A stretch of DNA of 64,000 bases from Desulfonatronum thiodismutans (GTDB lineage Bacteria; Desulfobacterota; Desulfovibrionia; Desulfovibrionales; Desulfonatronaceae), in assembly GCF_000717475.1 (NCBI RefSeq), contig NZ_JPIK01000006.1:111672-175671 (forward strand), in the 5' to 3' direction. The position numbers and the translations under genes were made by a program. Shown here one piece after another: positions 9,449 to 18,148 of this stretch. Position 1 is the first letter of the stretch, and every line of letters begins with the position of its first letter. The notes beneath the pieces are model-generated. The model ran no database searches, was not told the origin of the DNA, and saw only the letters and a list, made by a program, of their open reading frames with translations.

Positions 9449-10003
9449 TTACTCGGGGCGGCCATCCACCCGGTTCGTTGTTGCCGCGCATGGTTCGTCT
9501 TCGGTACGCGATTTCACCTGTTCAAGCGATCGAACATATTTCCGGTAGCAACGCTCAAGCGCTGGGACGGCGGAAAACCGTTTATCCGGGTGGTTCGTTC
9601 CTTCCAGCTTCACGCCTGCTTGCGCATATATCTCCGGCGAAAAGCGCGAAGCGGTCTTTCTTCCTTCCCGCAAAGCGTTTCCAATTGCATCCGCGACCGC
9701 GACCAAGGAAGATCGGCCTCCTAGCAGATCAAGGCGGACCTTGTCAAAGACTTTTTCTCCCAAGGCGGCATTGACGGCTCGCAGAATCGTCGGCGCGTGG
9801 AAATGCATTTCCTGCATTACCATGGGGTCCTCGACGCCCAGCAGCAGTGTGGTCTTGTTGCGACCCAAGGGTTTGGCCATATCCGCGATTTCGGGACCGA
9901 CCACCGTGGACCAGGACGACCATATTTCAGCAAGCCGCCATTGGAGCCGACGCTCGGCCCTGTTCCAAAAATCATGGAGGATGTCGCGCGCCTGGTAGGT
10001 CAT
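9449..10003 (-). CDS. DciA-like (DUF721) protein
   Basis: This protein of about 184 residues belongs to the DUF721 family that includes DciA, the loader/partner of the replicative helicase DnaB in most bacteria. The segment 'WSSWSTVVGPEIADMAKPLG' and the following 'LLLGVEDPMVMQEMHF' match the family core. The start at 10003 is chosen because upstream candidates fall inside a hairpin. The C-terminal third is poorly conserved and basic. Confidence 0.75.
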   Translation of the reverse strand: MTYQARDILHDFWNRAERRLQWRLAEIWSSWSTVVGPEIADMAKPLGRNKTTLLLGVEDPMVMQEMHFHAPTILRAVNAALGEKVFDKVRLDLLGGRSSLVAVADAIGNALREGRKTASRFSPEIYAQAGVKLEGTNHPDKRFSAVPALERCYRKYVRSLEQVKSRTEDEPCAATTNRVDGRPE

Positions 10004-10022
10004 GGGAAAAGACCGCGGAATA

Positions 10023-10080
10023 AACACCACGTGCTGTTTACCCATCGCCGACATGTCGAAGGGGGGTGGCACGTGGTGTT
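10023..10080. repeat. Inverted repeat between metK and dciA
   Basis: AACACCACGTG at 10023-10033 is perfectly repeated in inverse orientation at 10070-10080, 8 bases beyond the metK stop. It may act as a transcription attenuator or processing site in the leftward operon. No clear T tract follows. Confidence 0.6.
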
Positions 10081-10087
10081 AATCGTG

Positions 10088-11257
10088 CTAGATCTTGGCC
10101 GCGGTGCGCAGGTCGGCCACGGCGTCCGTGGTTTCCCAGGTAAAATCCACGTCTTCACGACCAAAGTGGCCATAGATCGAGGCCTTCTTGTAGATGGGCC
10201 GCTGCAGGTCCAGACGCTTGCTGATATAGAACGGACGCAGATCGAAAACCTCTCGGACCGCCTTGGTCAGCACTTCGTCGGAAACCACGCCGGTGCCCCA
10301 GGAGGTGACCAGGGTGGAGATGGGCTCGGCCACGCCGATGGCGTAAGCCACCTGCACTTCGCAGCGATCGGCCAGGCCGGCGGCGACCACGTTCTTGGCG
10401 ATATAGCGGGCCATATAGGCTCCGGAACGGTCAACCTTGGACGGATCCTTGCCGGAAAACGCCCCGCCGCCGTGGTTGCCCATGCCGCCGTAGGTGTCCT
10501 GGATGATCTTGCGTCCGGTCAGTCCGCAGTCGGCCAAGGGGCCGCCCAGGACGAAGCGTCCGGTGGTGTTGATGAAAATCCGCGTTTTCTCGTCGAGCAT
10601 TTCCTCGGGCAGGCTCTTGAAGATGACTTCCTTCTTGATGGCCTCCACCAAGTCCGCGTAGGCGATATTCTCGTTGTGCTGGCAGGCGATGACCACGTTG
10701 TCGACCCGCTTGGGTTTGCCCTGTTCATATTGGATGCAGACTTCGGTCTTGCCGTCGGGGCGCAGAAAGTCGAGGATGTTGTTCTTGCGGACATAAGCCA
10801 AACGGCGGGAAAGCTTGTGGGAATAGAAAATCGGAGCGGGCATCAAGGTCGCGGTCTCGTTTACGGCGAAGCCGAACATCATGCCCTGGTCGCCGGCCCC
10901 TTGCTCCTCCGGCTTGGTCCGGTCCACGCCCATGGCAATGTCCACGGACTGCTTGTCAATGGAGGAAATCACGGCGCAGGTGTCCGCGTCAAAGCCCATC
11001 TCGGAACTCGTGTAGCCGATCTCCCGCACGGTTTCCCGGACGATTTTGGGGAAGTCCGCGTAGGCGTTGGTGGAAATCTCACCGGCGATGAAGGCCAAGC
11101 CGGTGGTCACCAGGGTTTCGCAGGCCACGCGGGCCGTGGGATCCTGGGCGATGATGCAGTCCAGCACCGCATCGGAGATCTGGTCCGCGACCTTGTCCGG
11201 GTGCCCTTCCGTAACGGATTCCGAGGTGAAGAGATAGGAATTGGTATTCCCGTGCAT
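10088..11257 (-). CDS. metK: S-adenosylmethionine synthase
   Basis: MetK makes S-adenosylmethionine from methionine and ATP. The 389-residue length is typical. Signature segments include '[16 protein letters not shown]' near the start, '[12 protein letters not shown]' and '[19 protein letters not shown]'. The ATG at 11257 follows AAGGAGG. SAM is used by the corrin methyltransferases encoded nearby, although that link is only contextual. Confidence 0.98.
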   Translation of the reverse strand: MHGNTNSYLFTSESVTEGHPDKVADQISDAVLDCIIAQDPTARVACETLVTTGLAFIAGEISTNAYADFPKIVRETVREIGYTSSEMGFDADTCAVISSIDKQSVDIAMGVDRTKPEEQGAGDQGMMFGFAVNETATLMPAPIFYSHKLSRRLAYVRKNNILDFLRPDGKTEVCIQYEQGKPKRVDNVVIACQHNENIAYADLVEAIKKEVIFKSLPEEMLDEKTRIFINTTGRFVLGGPLADCGLTGRKIIQDTYGGMGNHGGGAFSGKDPSKVDRSGAYMARYIAKNVVAAGLADRCEVQVAYAIGVAEPISTLVTSWGTGVVSDEVLTKAVREVFDLRPFYISKRLDLQRPIYKKASIYGHFGREDVDFTWETTDAVADLRTAAKI

Positions 11258-11271
11258 GCGGCATTTCCTCC

Positions 11272-11928
11272 TTACTGGTTGTTCTTTCTGTCCGGACTGA
11301 TGATGCCGCCGGAAACCAGCAGCTTGAAGGCGTCTTCCACGCCCATTTCCATGGGGATCACGGAGTGCTCGGGGACCATCAGAAAAAAACCGGATGTGGG
11401 GTTGGGAGTGGTGGGGACGAAAACATTTAAAACATTCTGGCTCGTCTTGCGTTGGGTCTCGCCGGTGGCGATACCGGTAACAAACCCCAAAGCATAACTT
11501 CCTTCCTTGGGAAATTCAACCAGAACGACCCGCTGAAAATCCTGCGGGGATCGGTTGAAAATGGTTTCCACCAACTGCTTCACGGCCAGGTAGAGTTTGT
11601 TGACCAGGGGGATGGAGTCGATGACCCGCTCCCAGATATGAACCAGTTTGCGGCCCAGGTAGTTGCGGACCAGAAAACCGGTTAAAAGCAGCGCGGCGAA
11701 GAGCATGATCAGCCCCAGTCCGGGGATGCGGAAGGGGAGAATGTTCTCCGGTCGCAGGGGGGCGGGAAGAAATTGCAATATTCCGTCCACCCAGTTGAAC
11801 AGGAAGCGCAGAAAGAAGAAGGTGGCCAGGACCGGGGTCAGGAAAAGGATCCCGGCCAGAAGGTTCGCCTTGACGAAGTGCTTCAGCCTGGCCAGCGGGC
11901 CGCGGGGAGGGGCGTCTCTAATTATCAC
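11272..11928 (-). CDS. DUF502 family membrane protein
   Basis: This DUF502 protein has two membrane helices, about residues 18-40 ('[17 protein letters not shown]') and 60-80 ('[15 protein letters not shown]'). A conserved soluble domain follows, with '[18 protein letters not shown]' and '[18 protein letters not shown]', which are hallmarks of the family. The GTG at 11928 is the best start; longer reading would overlap panD. The function is unknown in bacteria. It sits between panD and metK. Confidence 0.8.
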   Translation of the reverse strand: MIIRDAPPRGPLARLKHFVKANLLAGILFLTPVLATFFFLRFLFNWVDGILQFLPAPLRPENILPFRIPGLGLIMLFAALLLTGFLVRNYLGRKLVHIWERVIDSIPLVNKLYLAVKQLVETIFNRSPQDFQRVVLVEFPKEGSYALGFVTGIATGETQRKTSQNVLNVFVPTTPNPTSGFFLMVPEHSVIPMEMGVEDAFKLLVSGGIISPDRKNNQ

Positions 11929-11956
11929 GGGCGGTTTTGACCTCGGATTAACCAGC

Positions 11957-12307
11957 TTAAGGGCTAACGATCCTGTTCGTCGCGTCCACGAGCACGACCT
12001 TGGGCCGCAAATCGGCGTATTCCTCCAAAGTGAGCCAGGCATAGGCGACGATGATCACCATATCGCCCGGAGCGCCCTTCAGGGCGGCGGCCCCATTCAG
12101 GCATACCTGCCCTGGTTCGCCGAGGATGGCGTAGGTCCGCAGCCGCTCGCCGTTGGTCAGGTTGTACACGTCCACCCGTTCATGCGGAAGAATGCCCGAA
12201 GCCTCCAGGAGGTCGGGACAGATGGACAAGCTGCCTTCATAATCCACCCGTGCCTCGGTGACCGTGGCCCGATGGATTTTTCCGATCATGAAACAGCGAT
12301 GCGCCAT
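11957..12307 (-). CDS. panD: Aspartate 1-decarboxylase
   Basis: PanD decarboxylates aspartate to beta-alanine for pantothenate. It is made as a proenzyme that cleaves itself before a Ser to form the pyruvoyl cofactor; the cleavage region is 'DYEGSLSI' with the Gly-Ser pair. 'GAAALKGAPGDMVIIVAY' is also typical. The start at 12307 gives 116 residues; the ATG at 12289 is possible but has no good ribosome binding site. panC lies 10 bases upstream, so the two pantothenate genes are paired. Confidence 0.95.
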   Translation of the reverse strand: MAHRCFMIGKIHRATVTEARVDYEGSLSICPDLLEASGILPHERVDVYNLTNGERLRTYAILGEPGQVCLNGAAALKGAPGDMVIIVAYAWLTLEEYADLRPKVVLVDATNRIVSP

Positions 12308-12317
12308 GGAATCCCTA

Positions 12318-13169
12318 TTATTTTCTTGAAATCAAAATGTTATCAATGAGCCTCGCGTTGGCGAAGCGCGCGGCCACCGCGACGAGGACCGGGCCGGACA
12401 CCTCTTCCACGGGATAGAGCTGGTCCGGGTCCACCGCGGCCATGTATTCAACGCGACCCAGGGGCATTTCCCGGGCATATCTTTTGCCCAGGGAGGCCAA
12501 CAGCAGACTCGAGTCGGTCTCTCCTTCTTCGACAAGTCGTGCTACGTGCAGCAGGCCTCGATGGATGGCCGGAGCCTGGCCTCGTTCCTCGGGAGAGAGG
12601 TTGACGTTGCGCGAACTCAAGGCCAGACCGTCTGCTTCGCGTACCGTGGGCCGCCCATGGACCTCCACGGGCAGGTTCAGGTCCCTCGTGATCCGCCGGA
12701 TGACCGCCAGCTGTTGCCAATCTTTTTCACCGAAAACGGCCAGTGACGGGTTGGTCAACACGAACAGTTTGGCGACCACAGTGGCCACGCCGCGAAAGTG
12801 CGTCGGACGCTGCACCGCGCACAACCCGCGGCAAAGAGTCGGCGCTTCCACCCAGGTGGCGTGGCCGTCGGGAAACATGGCTTCGGCCTCGGGCATGAAC
12901 AGGACGTCCACGCCCACCTCCTCGGCCAGTCGGGCGTCGCGTTCCGGATCACGCGGATAGCGCTTCAGATCTTCTCGCGGGCCGAACTGGGTAGGGTTGA
13001 CGAACAGGCTGACCAGGAGCGCGTCCGCGCGCTCCCTGGCCCAGCGCATCAAGGCCAGATGACCTTCATGAAAAAAGCCCATGGTCGGCACCAAGGCCAG
13101 ACGTTTGCCGGCGCAACGTTGCCGCATGGTCCATGATTGGATTTCGTCCGGTTGGGTGATGGTTTTCAT
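12318..13169 (-). CDS. panC: Pantothenate synthetase
   Basis: PanC joins pantoate and beta-alanine with ATP. The ATP-binding 'PTMGFFHEGHLALM' appears near residue 30, and 'VFGEKDWQQLAVIRR' and 'LALSSRNVNLSPEE' fit the family. The ATG at 13169 is preferred because GGAGAGAC precedes it and it gives the usual length of about 283 residues. panB is not in the window. Confidence 0.96.
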   Translation of the reverse strand: MKTITQPDEIQSWTMRQRCAGKRLALVPTMGFFHEGHLALMRWARERADALLVSLFVNPTQFGPREDLKRYPRDPERDARLAEEVGVDVLFMPEAEAMFPDGHATWVEAPTLCRGLCAVQRPTHFRGVATVVAKLFVLTNPSLAVFGEKDWQQLAVIRRITRDLNLPVEVHGRPTVREADGLALSSRNVNLSPEERGQAPAIHRGLLHVARLVEEGETDSSLLLASLGKRYAREMPLGRVEYMAAVDPDQLYPVEEVSGPVLVAVAARFANARLIDNILISRK

Positions 13170-13242
13170 GCGTCTCTCCATCAAATCATTGTTTGTCGCC
13201 AAGAACCTTCTCCACGTACGCCTCGTCCAACAGTACCCGGAT

Positions 13243-14025
13243 TCAAAAAACCTCGCCAGACCCGTCGCCGTAGTCCACCCGCTCCAGACACAGTCCACGA
13301 GCCGGGGCCGTTGCCGGAGCCGTTTCACGACGACCTTGCTCGAGAATGGTCAGAACCTGGTCCGTGCTCAATCGGCCTTTCCCGACCATGACCAGACACC
13401 CCATAAGGTTACGGACCATCTGCTTCAGAAAGCCGTCGGCGGTGAACAACCAGACGCTTTCTTGCGGATACGTTCCAGCCTTGCAATGGATGTCCCCCAC
13501 CGTGCGCACCGGACTGCGGACCGGAGTGCCCTGATTTTGGAACGCGGACCAATCCCTGCACCCGATCAGCTTCCGCGCCGCCTGCTTCATGGCTTCCAGG
13601 CTCAGCTCGCCGACCCGCCAGACGTAAGCTCCGCGCTGCGGCAACAGCCATCGTGGTTCATGCCAGAGGGTGTAGCTGTAAGTCTTCTGGATCGCGTCGA
13701 AACGTGCGTGGAAGGTTTCGGAAACCTGCTCCAGGCGGACAATGGTCACATCCGGAGGCAAAAGCGCGTTCATGGCCCGCTGCCACGGGAGATCGCGACG
13801 GGCCGTGGGCACGTCCACATGGGCCACCTGCCCCAAAGCATGGACTCCCGCGTCCGTCCGTCCCGCCCCATGCACCCGGACGGAACGGCCGGTCAGCTGT
13901 TCCAGTGCCTTTTCCAGGCATCCCTGGACCGTACGCGCACCGTTCTGAAGCTGCCAGCCGTGGAAATCCGTCCCAACGTAGGCGACCTGGAATTTCAGGC
14001 GTATCGAGGAATCAGGCGTCGTCAC
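13243..14025 (-). CDS. truA: tRNA pseudouridine(38-40) synthase
   Basis: TruA converts uridines 38-40 of the tRNA anticodon arm to pseudouridine. The catalytic Asp lies in 'GAGRTDAGVHALGQVAHVD' near residue 56. 'FVRNL'-like 'MVRNLMGCLVMVGKG' marks the C-terminal part. The length is 260 residues. The start is a GTG at 14025, five bases after the upstream gene's stop, so coupling is likely. Confidence 0.96.
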   Translation of the reverse strand: MTTPDSSIRLKFQVAYVGTDFHGWQLQNGARTVQGCLEKALEQLTGRSVRVHGAGRTDAGVHALGQVAHVDVPTARRDLPWQRAMNALLPPDVTIVRLEQVSETFHARFDAIQKTYSYTLWHEPRWLLPQRGAYVWRVGELSLEAMKQAARKLIGCRDWSAFQNQGTPVRSPVRTVGDIHCKAGTYPQESVWLFTADGFLKQMVRNLMGCLVMVGKGRLSTDQVLTILEQGRRETAPATAPARGLCLERVDYGDGSGEVF

Positions 14026-14029
14026 CGGC

Positions 14030-14704
14030 TTACTGCAAGGGAAGCTGCATCCTGGTCAGGGCTTCGGTCAGGCGGGCGGCTTTTTCCGCGTCCACGAAGG
14101 AGAGCACCTCGCCGGCGTTGCGGCCGCGCATGCCGGACAAAATTTTGACGGCCACGGGCTCTTCCAAAGCTTCCAGCGCCTTCGCCGCTTCCCGAGGCTT
14201 CATATTGGAGTAGACGTCCACAAGATGTCTGATCTTGCGGTCCTTGAGCACGTCCGCTTCCTCGATCATGCCCTGAATCCGCGACTCCAGTTCCTGGAGG
14301 CGATTCAGCTTGGCGTCGAGTTCGTTTTCCAGAGCGCGCAAGGTTTGTTCCTGGCGCTGAACCTCCTCCTGACGTCGCCGTAAATTTTGCCACTCCTCCG
14401 AGAGGTCGCCCTGGGCCGCCATTTGTCGCGATGCGCCGACGTTCTGGCCTGGCGCATCGGCTGCGTCGGCCGGCGCACCAGCCTGGGCCATGTCCCACGC
14501 TCCGGGGATCTCCGTGGCCGAGCTTTGAGCGTGGGCCGGTTTCGGCGCGGCCAGGACGGCTTCGGCCACGGCGCTTCCCGGATAATCCGCAACGCCGGTC
14601 CCGCTCCAGACGGCCAGAAAGACCAGCTTGCACATGCTCAGCACGGCCACCGCGGCCAGGAGGTTAGAGATCTTTATACTGGTGCCGAAGGGTTGCCATT
14701 TCAT
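14030..14704 (-). CDS. MotE-like flagellar protein with MgtE N-terminal-like domain
   Basis: This 224-residue protein has one membrane helix near residues 12-34, a low-complexity region, a long coiled coil (about residues 95-155) and a C-terminal domain like the N domain of MgtE ('YSNMKPREAAKALEALEE...VKILSGMRGRNAGEVLSF'). This layout matches MotE-type proteins, which assist the flagellar stator in other bacteria. The ATG at 14704 has AAGGACC upstream and lies inside fliJ by 41 bases. Linkage to fliJ supports a flagellar role. The assignment to MotE itself is inferred. Confidence 0.75.
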   Translation of the reverse strand: MKWQPFGTSIKISNLLAAVAVLSMCKLVFLAVWSGTGVADYPGSAVAEAVLAAPKPAHAQSSATEIPGAWDMAQAGAPADAADAPGQNVGASRQMAAQGDLSEEWQNLRRRQEEVQRQEQTLRALENELDAKLNRLQELESRIQGMIEEADVLKDRKIRHLVDVYSNMKPREAAKALEALEEPVAVKILSGMRGRNAGEVLSFVDAEKAARLTEALTRMQLPLQ

Positions 14705-15107
14705 CGAGGTCCTTTTGCTCGTTGCTTTTTTCTTGCGCATGGAATTCCAAGGTCTTTTTGTTTCGAAGTCGTTCCAGAATCTTGGCGTCCTTGGATCGTT
14801 GGATCAGTTCGCCCCGACATGAGGCGACCCGGTTCGCCAGGTTTTGCAGTCGATACTCTTCACGCTGCACATCCTGCAAAAGGCGTTCCCTATAGGTGCT
14901 CCACAGCCAGAACTCGTCGGGAGACAGCAGGTGACGGCTTTCCAGGCGGGATGCCGCTTCTTCCTGTTTGACGCGGAGTTCTTCGACTTTCAGGGTCTGG
15001 GCCTGATAGGCTCGCTGAGCCGCTGCCAGCTCCAGTCGAGCATTGTCCACAAGTTGACGCCGGTAGTCCAGGACATTTTCCAGGGAAAAATGAAACGGCT
15101 TGGGCAT
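14664..15107 (-). CDS. fliJ: Flagellar export chaperone FliJ
   Basis: The 147-residue protein is almost wholly coiled coil and begins with 'FHFSLENVLDYRRQLVD', the typical FliJ N-terminus. FliJ is the central stalk-like component of the export ATPase complex with FliI and FliH. It begins four bases after the cobS stop and overlaps the motE-like gene, so it belongs to a tightly packed leftward operon remote from fliHI. Confidence 0.85.
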   Translation of the reverse strand: MPKPFHFSLENVLDYRRQLVDNARLELAAAQRAYQAQTLKVEELRVKQEEAASRLESRHLLSPDEFWLWSTYRERLLQDVQREEYRLQNLANRVASCRGELIQRSKDAKILERLRNKKTLEFHAQEKSNEQKDLDEMATLRHQYKDL

Positions 15108-15110
15108 GAC

Positions 15111-15851
15111 TCAGGTTCCGCCGAGGCTCCATCCGAGAAAAACGCTCAACTCGCCCCAAACGATTACGGCTCCCAGGAAATCGCCGTTTACGCCTCCTCG
15201 GAATCGGGCCAGGCGGACCAGGAACAGCATCCCGGCAACGCACAGCAGGCCGCCGAACACCAACGTCTTCACCGGCACGAACGCGAGTCCCAATGCCAGG
15301 GCCGTTCCGACGACCAAGAGCGAACGCCTGCCCGTGGCCGCATCCGAAAAAATACCGGCCAGGCCCGGTCGCCTCAGCGCCCGGGTCCTCCAGGCCAGGA
15401 CCACCGCGGCGGTTCGCCCCAATACAGGAGCCCAGATCAGCACTCCCCACGCTCCGTGCGGAAACACTTCCGACAACAGAACCAAGTACCCCGCCAGCCC
15501 CATGACCAGCCCCATGCCTCCGAAGGCTCCCATCCGGCTGTCCTTGAGCACCTCCCAGAATCGCTCCCCCCGGGCTCCGCTACCCCATGCGTCGCACAGG
15601 TCGACCCAGCCGTCCCAGTGCAGGCCGCGCGTCAAAACCATGGTCACGCCCAGCCACAGCCAAGCCTGAATCCATGGACGACCCTCGCCCAGGCCGAGCA
15701 TGAAGGGCAGTGCCGCGACAAAGCCAAGGTACAGCCCAACCAGGGGGAACCAGCGCACGCCGCGCCCCAATGTGTCGACGTCGACGATCCGGGCCGGAGC
15801 CAGCCGGGTCAGGAACCCGGCGGCCAGGATGAATTCATGCCATATTCGCAA
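15111..15851 (-). CDS. cobS: Adenosylcobinamide-GDP ribazoletransferase
   Basis: CobS performs the last assembly step of cobalamin, joining adenosylcobinamide-GDP with alpha-ribazole in the inner membrane. The protein has 246 residues with about six hydrophobic helices. The conserved 'GLHWDGWVDLCDAWGSG' and 'RMGAFG' acidic/Gly motifs are present. The apparent start is a TTG at 15851 behind GCGAGG; no ATG gives a full N-terminus. Placement directly before fliJ is unusual but the reading frames are compact. Confidence 0.93.
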   Translation of the reverse strand: MRIWHEFILAAGFLTRLAPARIVDVDTLGRGVRWFPLVGLYLGFVAALPFMLGLGEGRPWIQAWLWLGVTMVLTRGLHWDGWVDLCDAWGSGARGERFWEVLKDSRMGAFGGMGLVMGLAGYLVLLSEVFPHGAWGVLIWAPVLGRTAAVVLAWRTRALRRPGLAGIFSDAATGRRSLLVVGTALALGLAFVPVKTLVFGGLLCVAGMLFLVRLARFRGGVNGDFLGAVIVWGELSVFLGWSLGGT

Positions 15852-15903
15852 GGAAAACCTCGCGGGCCGATAAGAAGGAATATTCGGAGCTGCTCATGGG
15901 CGA

Positions 15904-16809
15904 CTACGGCTTCATGGCTTTCAAGGCCTGATACAGGGCCTGGGTGCCGTCGCGACCGTGGCCCAATTCCGAGGCTTTCTTGTACAGCCGTTCCACCAGG
16001 TCCAGTCCGGGCAGGTGGATGCCCATGCGTCGGGACTCTTCCAGGGCAATGCCCATGTCCTTGATGAAGTGATCGATCATGAACCCGGGGGCGTAGTCGC
16101 CCTTGAGGATGCGCGGGGCCAGATTTTCCAGGCTCCAGCAGTTGGCCGCGCCCTTGGTCACGGACTCCAGAACCTTGGAGGGCTCCAACCCCGCCGCCGC
16201 GGCGTAGACCAGGCTTTCGCAGACCCCGATCATGGTCCCGGCGATAACGATCTGGTTGCACATCTTGGCATGCTGACCGGCTCCGGCCGGTCCCTGGTGG
16301 ACGATGTTCACGCCCATCAGCTTGAACAGGGGGAGTATGGTTTGAAAGGCCGCGTCATCCCCGCCGACCATGATGGACAGTTTGGCGCTCCGTGCGCCCA
16401 CGTCCCCTCCGGATACCGGAGCGTCCAAGGCGTTCGCGCCGCGTTGCCGGGCGGCTTCGGCGATCTCCACGGCCAGACTGGGACTTGTGGTGGTCATGTC
16501 CACGCAGGCCCGGCCCGATTTCAGACCGGCCAAAAGCCCTTGCTCTCCAAAATATACTTCCCGGACGTCCGGAGGGAAGCCGACAATGGTGAACACCACG
16601 TCCGTGGCTTCGGCCACGGCCCTGGGCGAATCGGCCCAGCTTGCGCCTTTTTCCAGCAAGGGCAGAGCCTTGGCCTTGGTCCGGGTGAACACCACGGCCT
16701 TGTATCCGGCGTCCAGAAGGTGCCCGCACATGGACACCCCCATCACCCCGGTCCCGATCCATCCAATCCGCGTGGCTTCGGGCGTTACGGTAGTCATGTC
16801 GGTGGTCAT
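15904..16809 (-). CDS. NAD(P)-dependent 3-hydroxyisobutyrate dehydrogenase-like oxidoreductase
   Basis: This beta-hydroxyacid dehydrogenase family member (about 301 residues) includes relatives such as tartronate semialdehyde reductase. The dinucleotide-binding 'GWIGTGVMGVSM' is at the N-terminus, the substrate loop 'DAPVSGGDVGA' is near residue 120, and the catalytic Lys region 'HAKMCNQIVIAG' is near 170. The ATG at 16809 has GAGGAGGAAG before it. The substrate cannot be told from sequence. Confidence 0.88.
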   Translation of the reverse strand: MTTDMTTVTPEATRIGWIGTGVMGVSMCGHLLDAGYKAVVFTRTKAKALPLLEKGASWADSPRAVAEATDVVFTIVGFPPDVREVYFGEQGLLAGLKSGRACVDMTTTSPSLAVEIAEAARQRGANALDAPVSGGDVGARSAKLSIMVGGDDAAFQTILPLFKLMGVNIVHQGPAGAGQHAKMCNQIVIAGTMIGVCESLVYAAAAGLEPSKVLESVTKGAANCWSLENLAPRILKGDYAPGFMIDHFIKDMGIALEESRRMGIHLPGLDLVERLYKKASELGHGRDGTQALYQALKAMKP

Positions 16810-16870
16810 CGTCTTCCTCCTCGGTTCTGTTTTACGCACAGTAAGACCATCTAGTTCAAAGCTTCTCTTT

Positions 16871-16944
16871 CGGTGTCGGTATCGGTATCGGGATCGAATT
16901 TGGATTGTTGGGGAACAAACAGTATCGATCCCGATACCGACACC
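16871..16944. repeat. Inverted repeat of GGTATCGG type
   Basis: CGGTGTCGGTATCGG at 16871-16885 and following bases pair with CCGATACCGACACCG at 16930-16944. The left arm carries an extra GGTATC tandem unit. It lies in the 230-bp gap between mrp and the oxidoreductase gene. No gene is seen in the gap. It may be a transcription end signal for mrp or a remnant of a repeat. Confidence 0.6.
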
Positions 16945-17041
16945 GGTAACTGCATCTTCTCAAGCGAATACCGCATTACCGATGTTGAGTTGGTATAAGC
17001 CGCATCCGTCTTCACCGTCCCACCTGTGATGAACCCCGTGG

Positions 17042-17929
17042 TTACGTCTTCAACGGACTTGCCTGTTCCCCGAATGACGGGCTTCCGGCCATGGCCAAAA
17101 TGGGCGCGATGATCCGGGTCATGGCCTGGGCCGTGGGGCCGTCGGAGTGGACGCGCAGAAAGGCGAACCCTTCGTCTCCGGCCCGGGCCACTTCCGGATC
17201 CAGGGGGATTTTGCCCAGAAACGGGACTCCGGCTTCCCCGGCCAAGGCTTCGCCCCCGCCGCTGCCGAAAATATCCTCCACCTGGCCGCACTTGGAGCAA
17301 ACGTGGCCGCTCATGTTCTCCACGATGCCCAGCACCGGATTGCCCAGTTCGGCGCAGAAAGTCACGGAGCGACGGACGTCGTCCACGGCCACCCCCTGGG
17401 GGGTGGTCACGATCAGGGCCTTGGCCTCCGGTCCCAGAAGCTGCAGGACGGAAAGCGGCTCGTCTCCGGTTCCCGGAGGGCAGTCCACCACCAGATAATC
17501 CAGGTCGCCCCAGGCGACGTCGCGCAGAAACTGTTTGATCACGCCCATTTTGGCCGGTCCGCGCCAGATCACGGCCTCGCTGGCGCTGGACAGGAGAAAA
17601 CCCAGGGACATGACCCACAGGTTCGGTCCGGCGCTGAGCGGTTCCAGCCGTCCGGCATCCAGCCGGGCCCGTTCTCCGCTCAGGCTGAGGAGCCGAGGCA
17701 GACTTGGTCCGTGGACGTCCACGTCCAGCAGCCCGGTCTTCATGTCGGCCATGGCCAGGGCTTGAGCCAGATTCACGGCCACCGTGCTCTTGCCCACGCC
17801 GCCCTTGCCGGACAGGACGACGATTTTGTTCTTGATCCTGGCCAAAGCATTACACAGGGCCTGCTCTTCCTCGTTTTTTCCGCTGCATCCCTGCTTGTCC
17901 GAGCAGGATTCGCACGCATGGTTGCTCAT
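17042..17929 (-). CDS. mrp: Mrp/ApbC-family P-loop ATPase, Fe-S cluster carrier
   Basis: This Mrp/NBP35-type ATPase is thought to carry or insert iron-sulfur clusters. The deviant Walker A 'GKGGVGKSTVAVNLA' lies near residue 40, followed by 'DVDVHGPSLPRL' and 'VVDCPPGTGDEPLS'. An N-terminal Cys group ('CESCSDKQGCSG') and a CxxC ('CSKCG') near residue 216 could hold the cluster. The ATG at 17929 has GAGGAGAATT upstream and gives 295 residues. Confidence 0.93.
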   Translation of the reverse strand: MSNHACESCSDKQGCSGKNEEEQALCNALARIKNKIVVLSGKGGVGKSTVAVNLAQALAMADMKTGLLDVDVHGPSLPRLLSLSGERARLDAGRLEPLSAGPNLWVMSLGFLLSSASEAVIWRGPAKMGVIKQFLRDVAWGDLDYLVVDCPPGTGDEPLSVLQLLGPEAKALIVTTPQGVAVDDVRRSVTFCAELGNPVLGIVENMSGHVCSKCGQVEDIFGSGGGEALAGEAGVPFLGKIPLDPEVARAGDEGFAFLRVHSDGPTAQAMTRIIAPILAMAGSPSFGEQASPLKT

Positions 17930-18148
17930 AATGTCAATTCTCCTCAGTGGTTGGTATTCAAAATAATCCTGACGCAAGTATCTTGGGGTCAACGAATCCG
18001 CCCCGGACGAATCCGGCCGAACGAATTGCCGACGATTCGAGAATGGTATAAGAACACGCGCAAAACAATAGATAAACGCGGTTCAGCCACTCCCCCGTTT
18101 CATTGGAGGGGAAGGCTCGAGCCGCCCAATCTGGAGGTCAAACACATC

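Noticed and set aside
9797..11497. Plus-strand 566-codon frame opposite metK
   Set aside because: Antisense shadow of metK and dciA, rich in Gly and His, with no recognisable domain.
16851..17041. Minus-strand frame continuing past mrp, considered as the end of a four-helix-bundle (23S intervening sequence) protein
   Set aside because: Only about 60 residues could be non-overlapping and no family pattern is convincing; the inverted repeat explains the odd composition.
17147..18148. Upstream extension of the nitronate monooxygenase frame to 695 residues
   Set aside because: The extension is antisense to the well-supported mrp gene; the ATG at 18149 has a good ribosome binding site and matches the family start.
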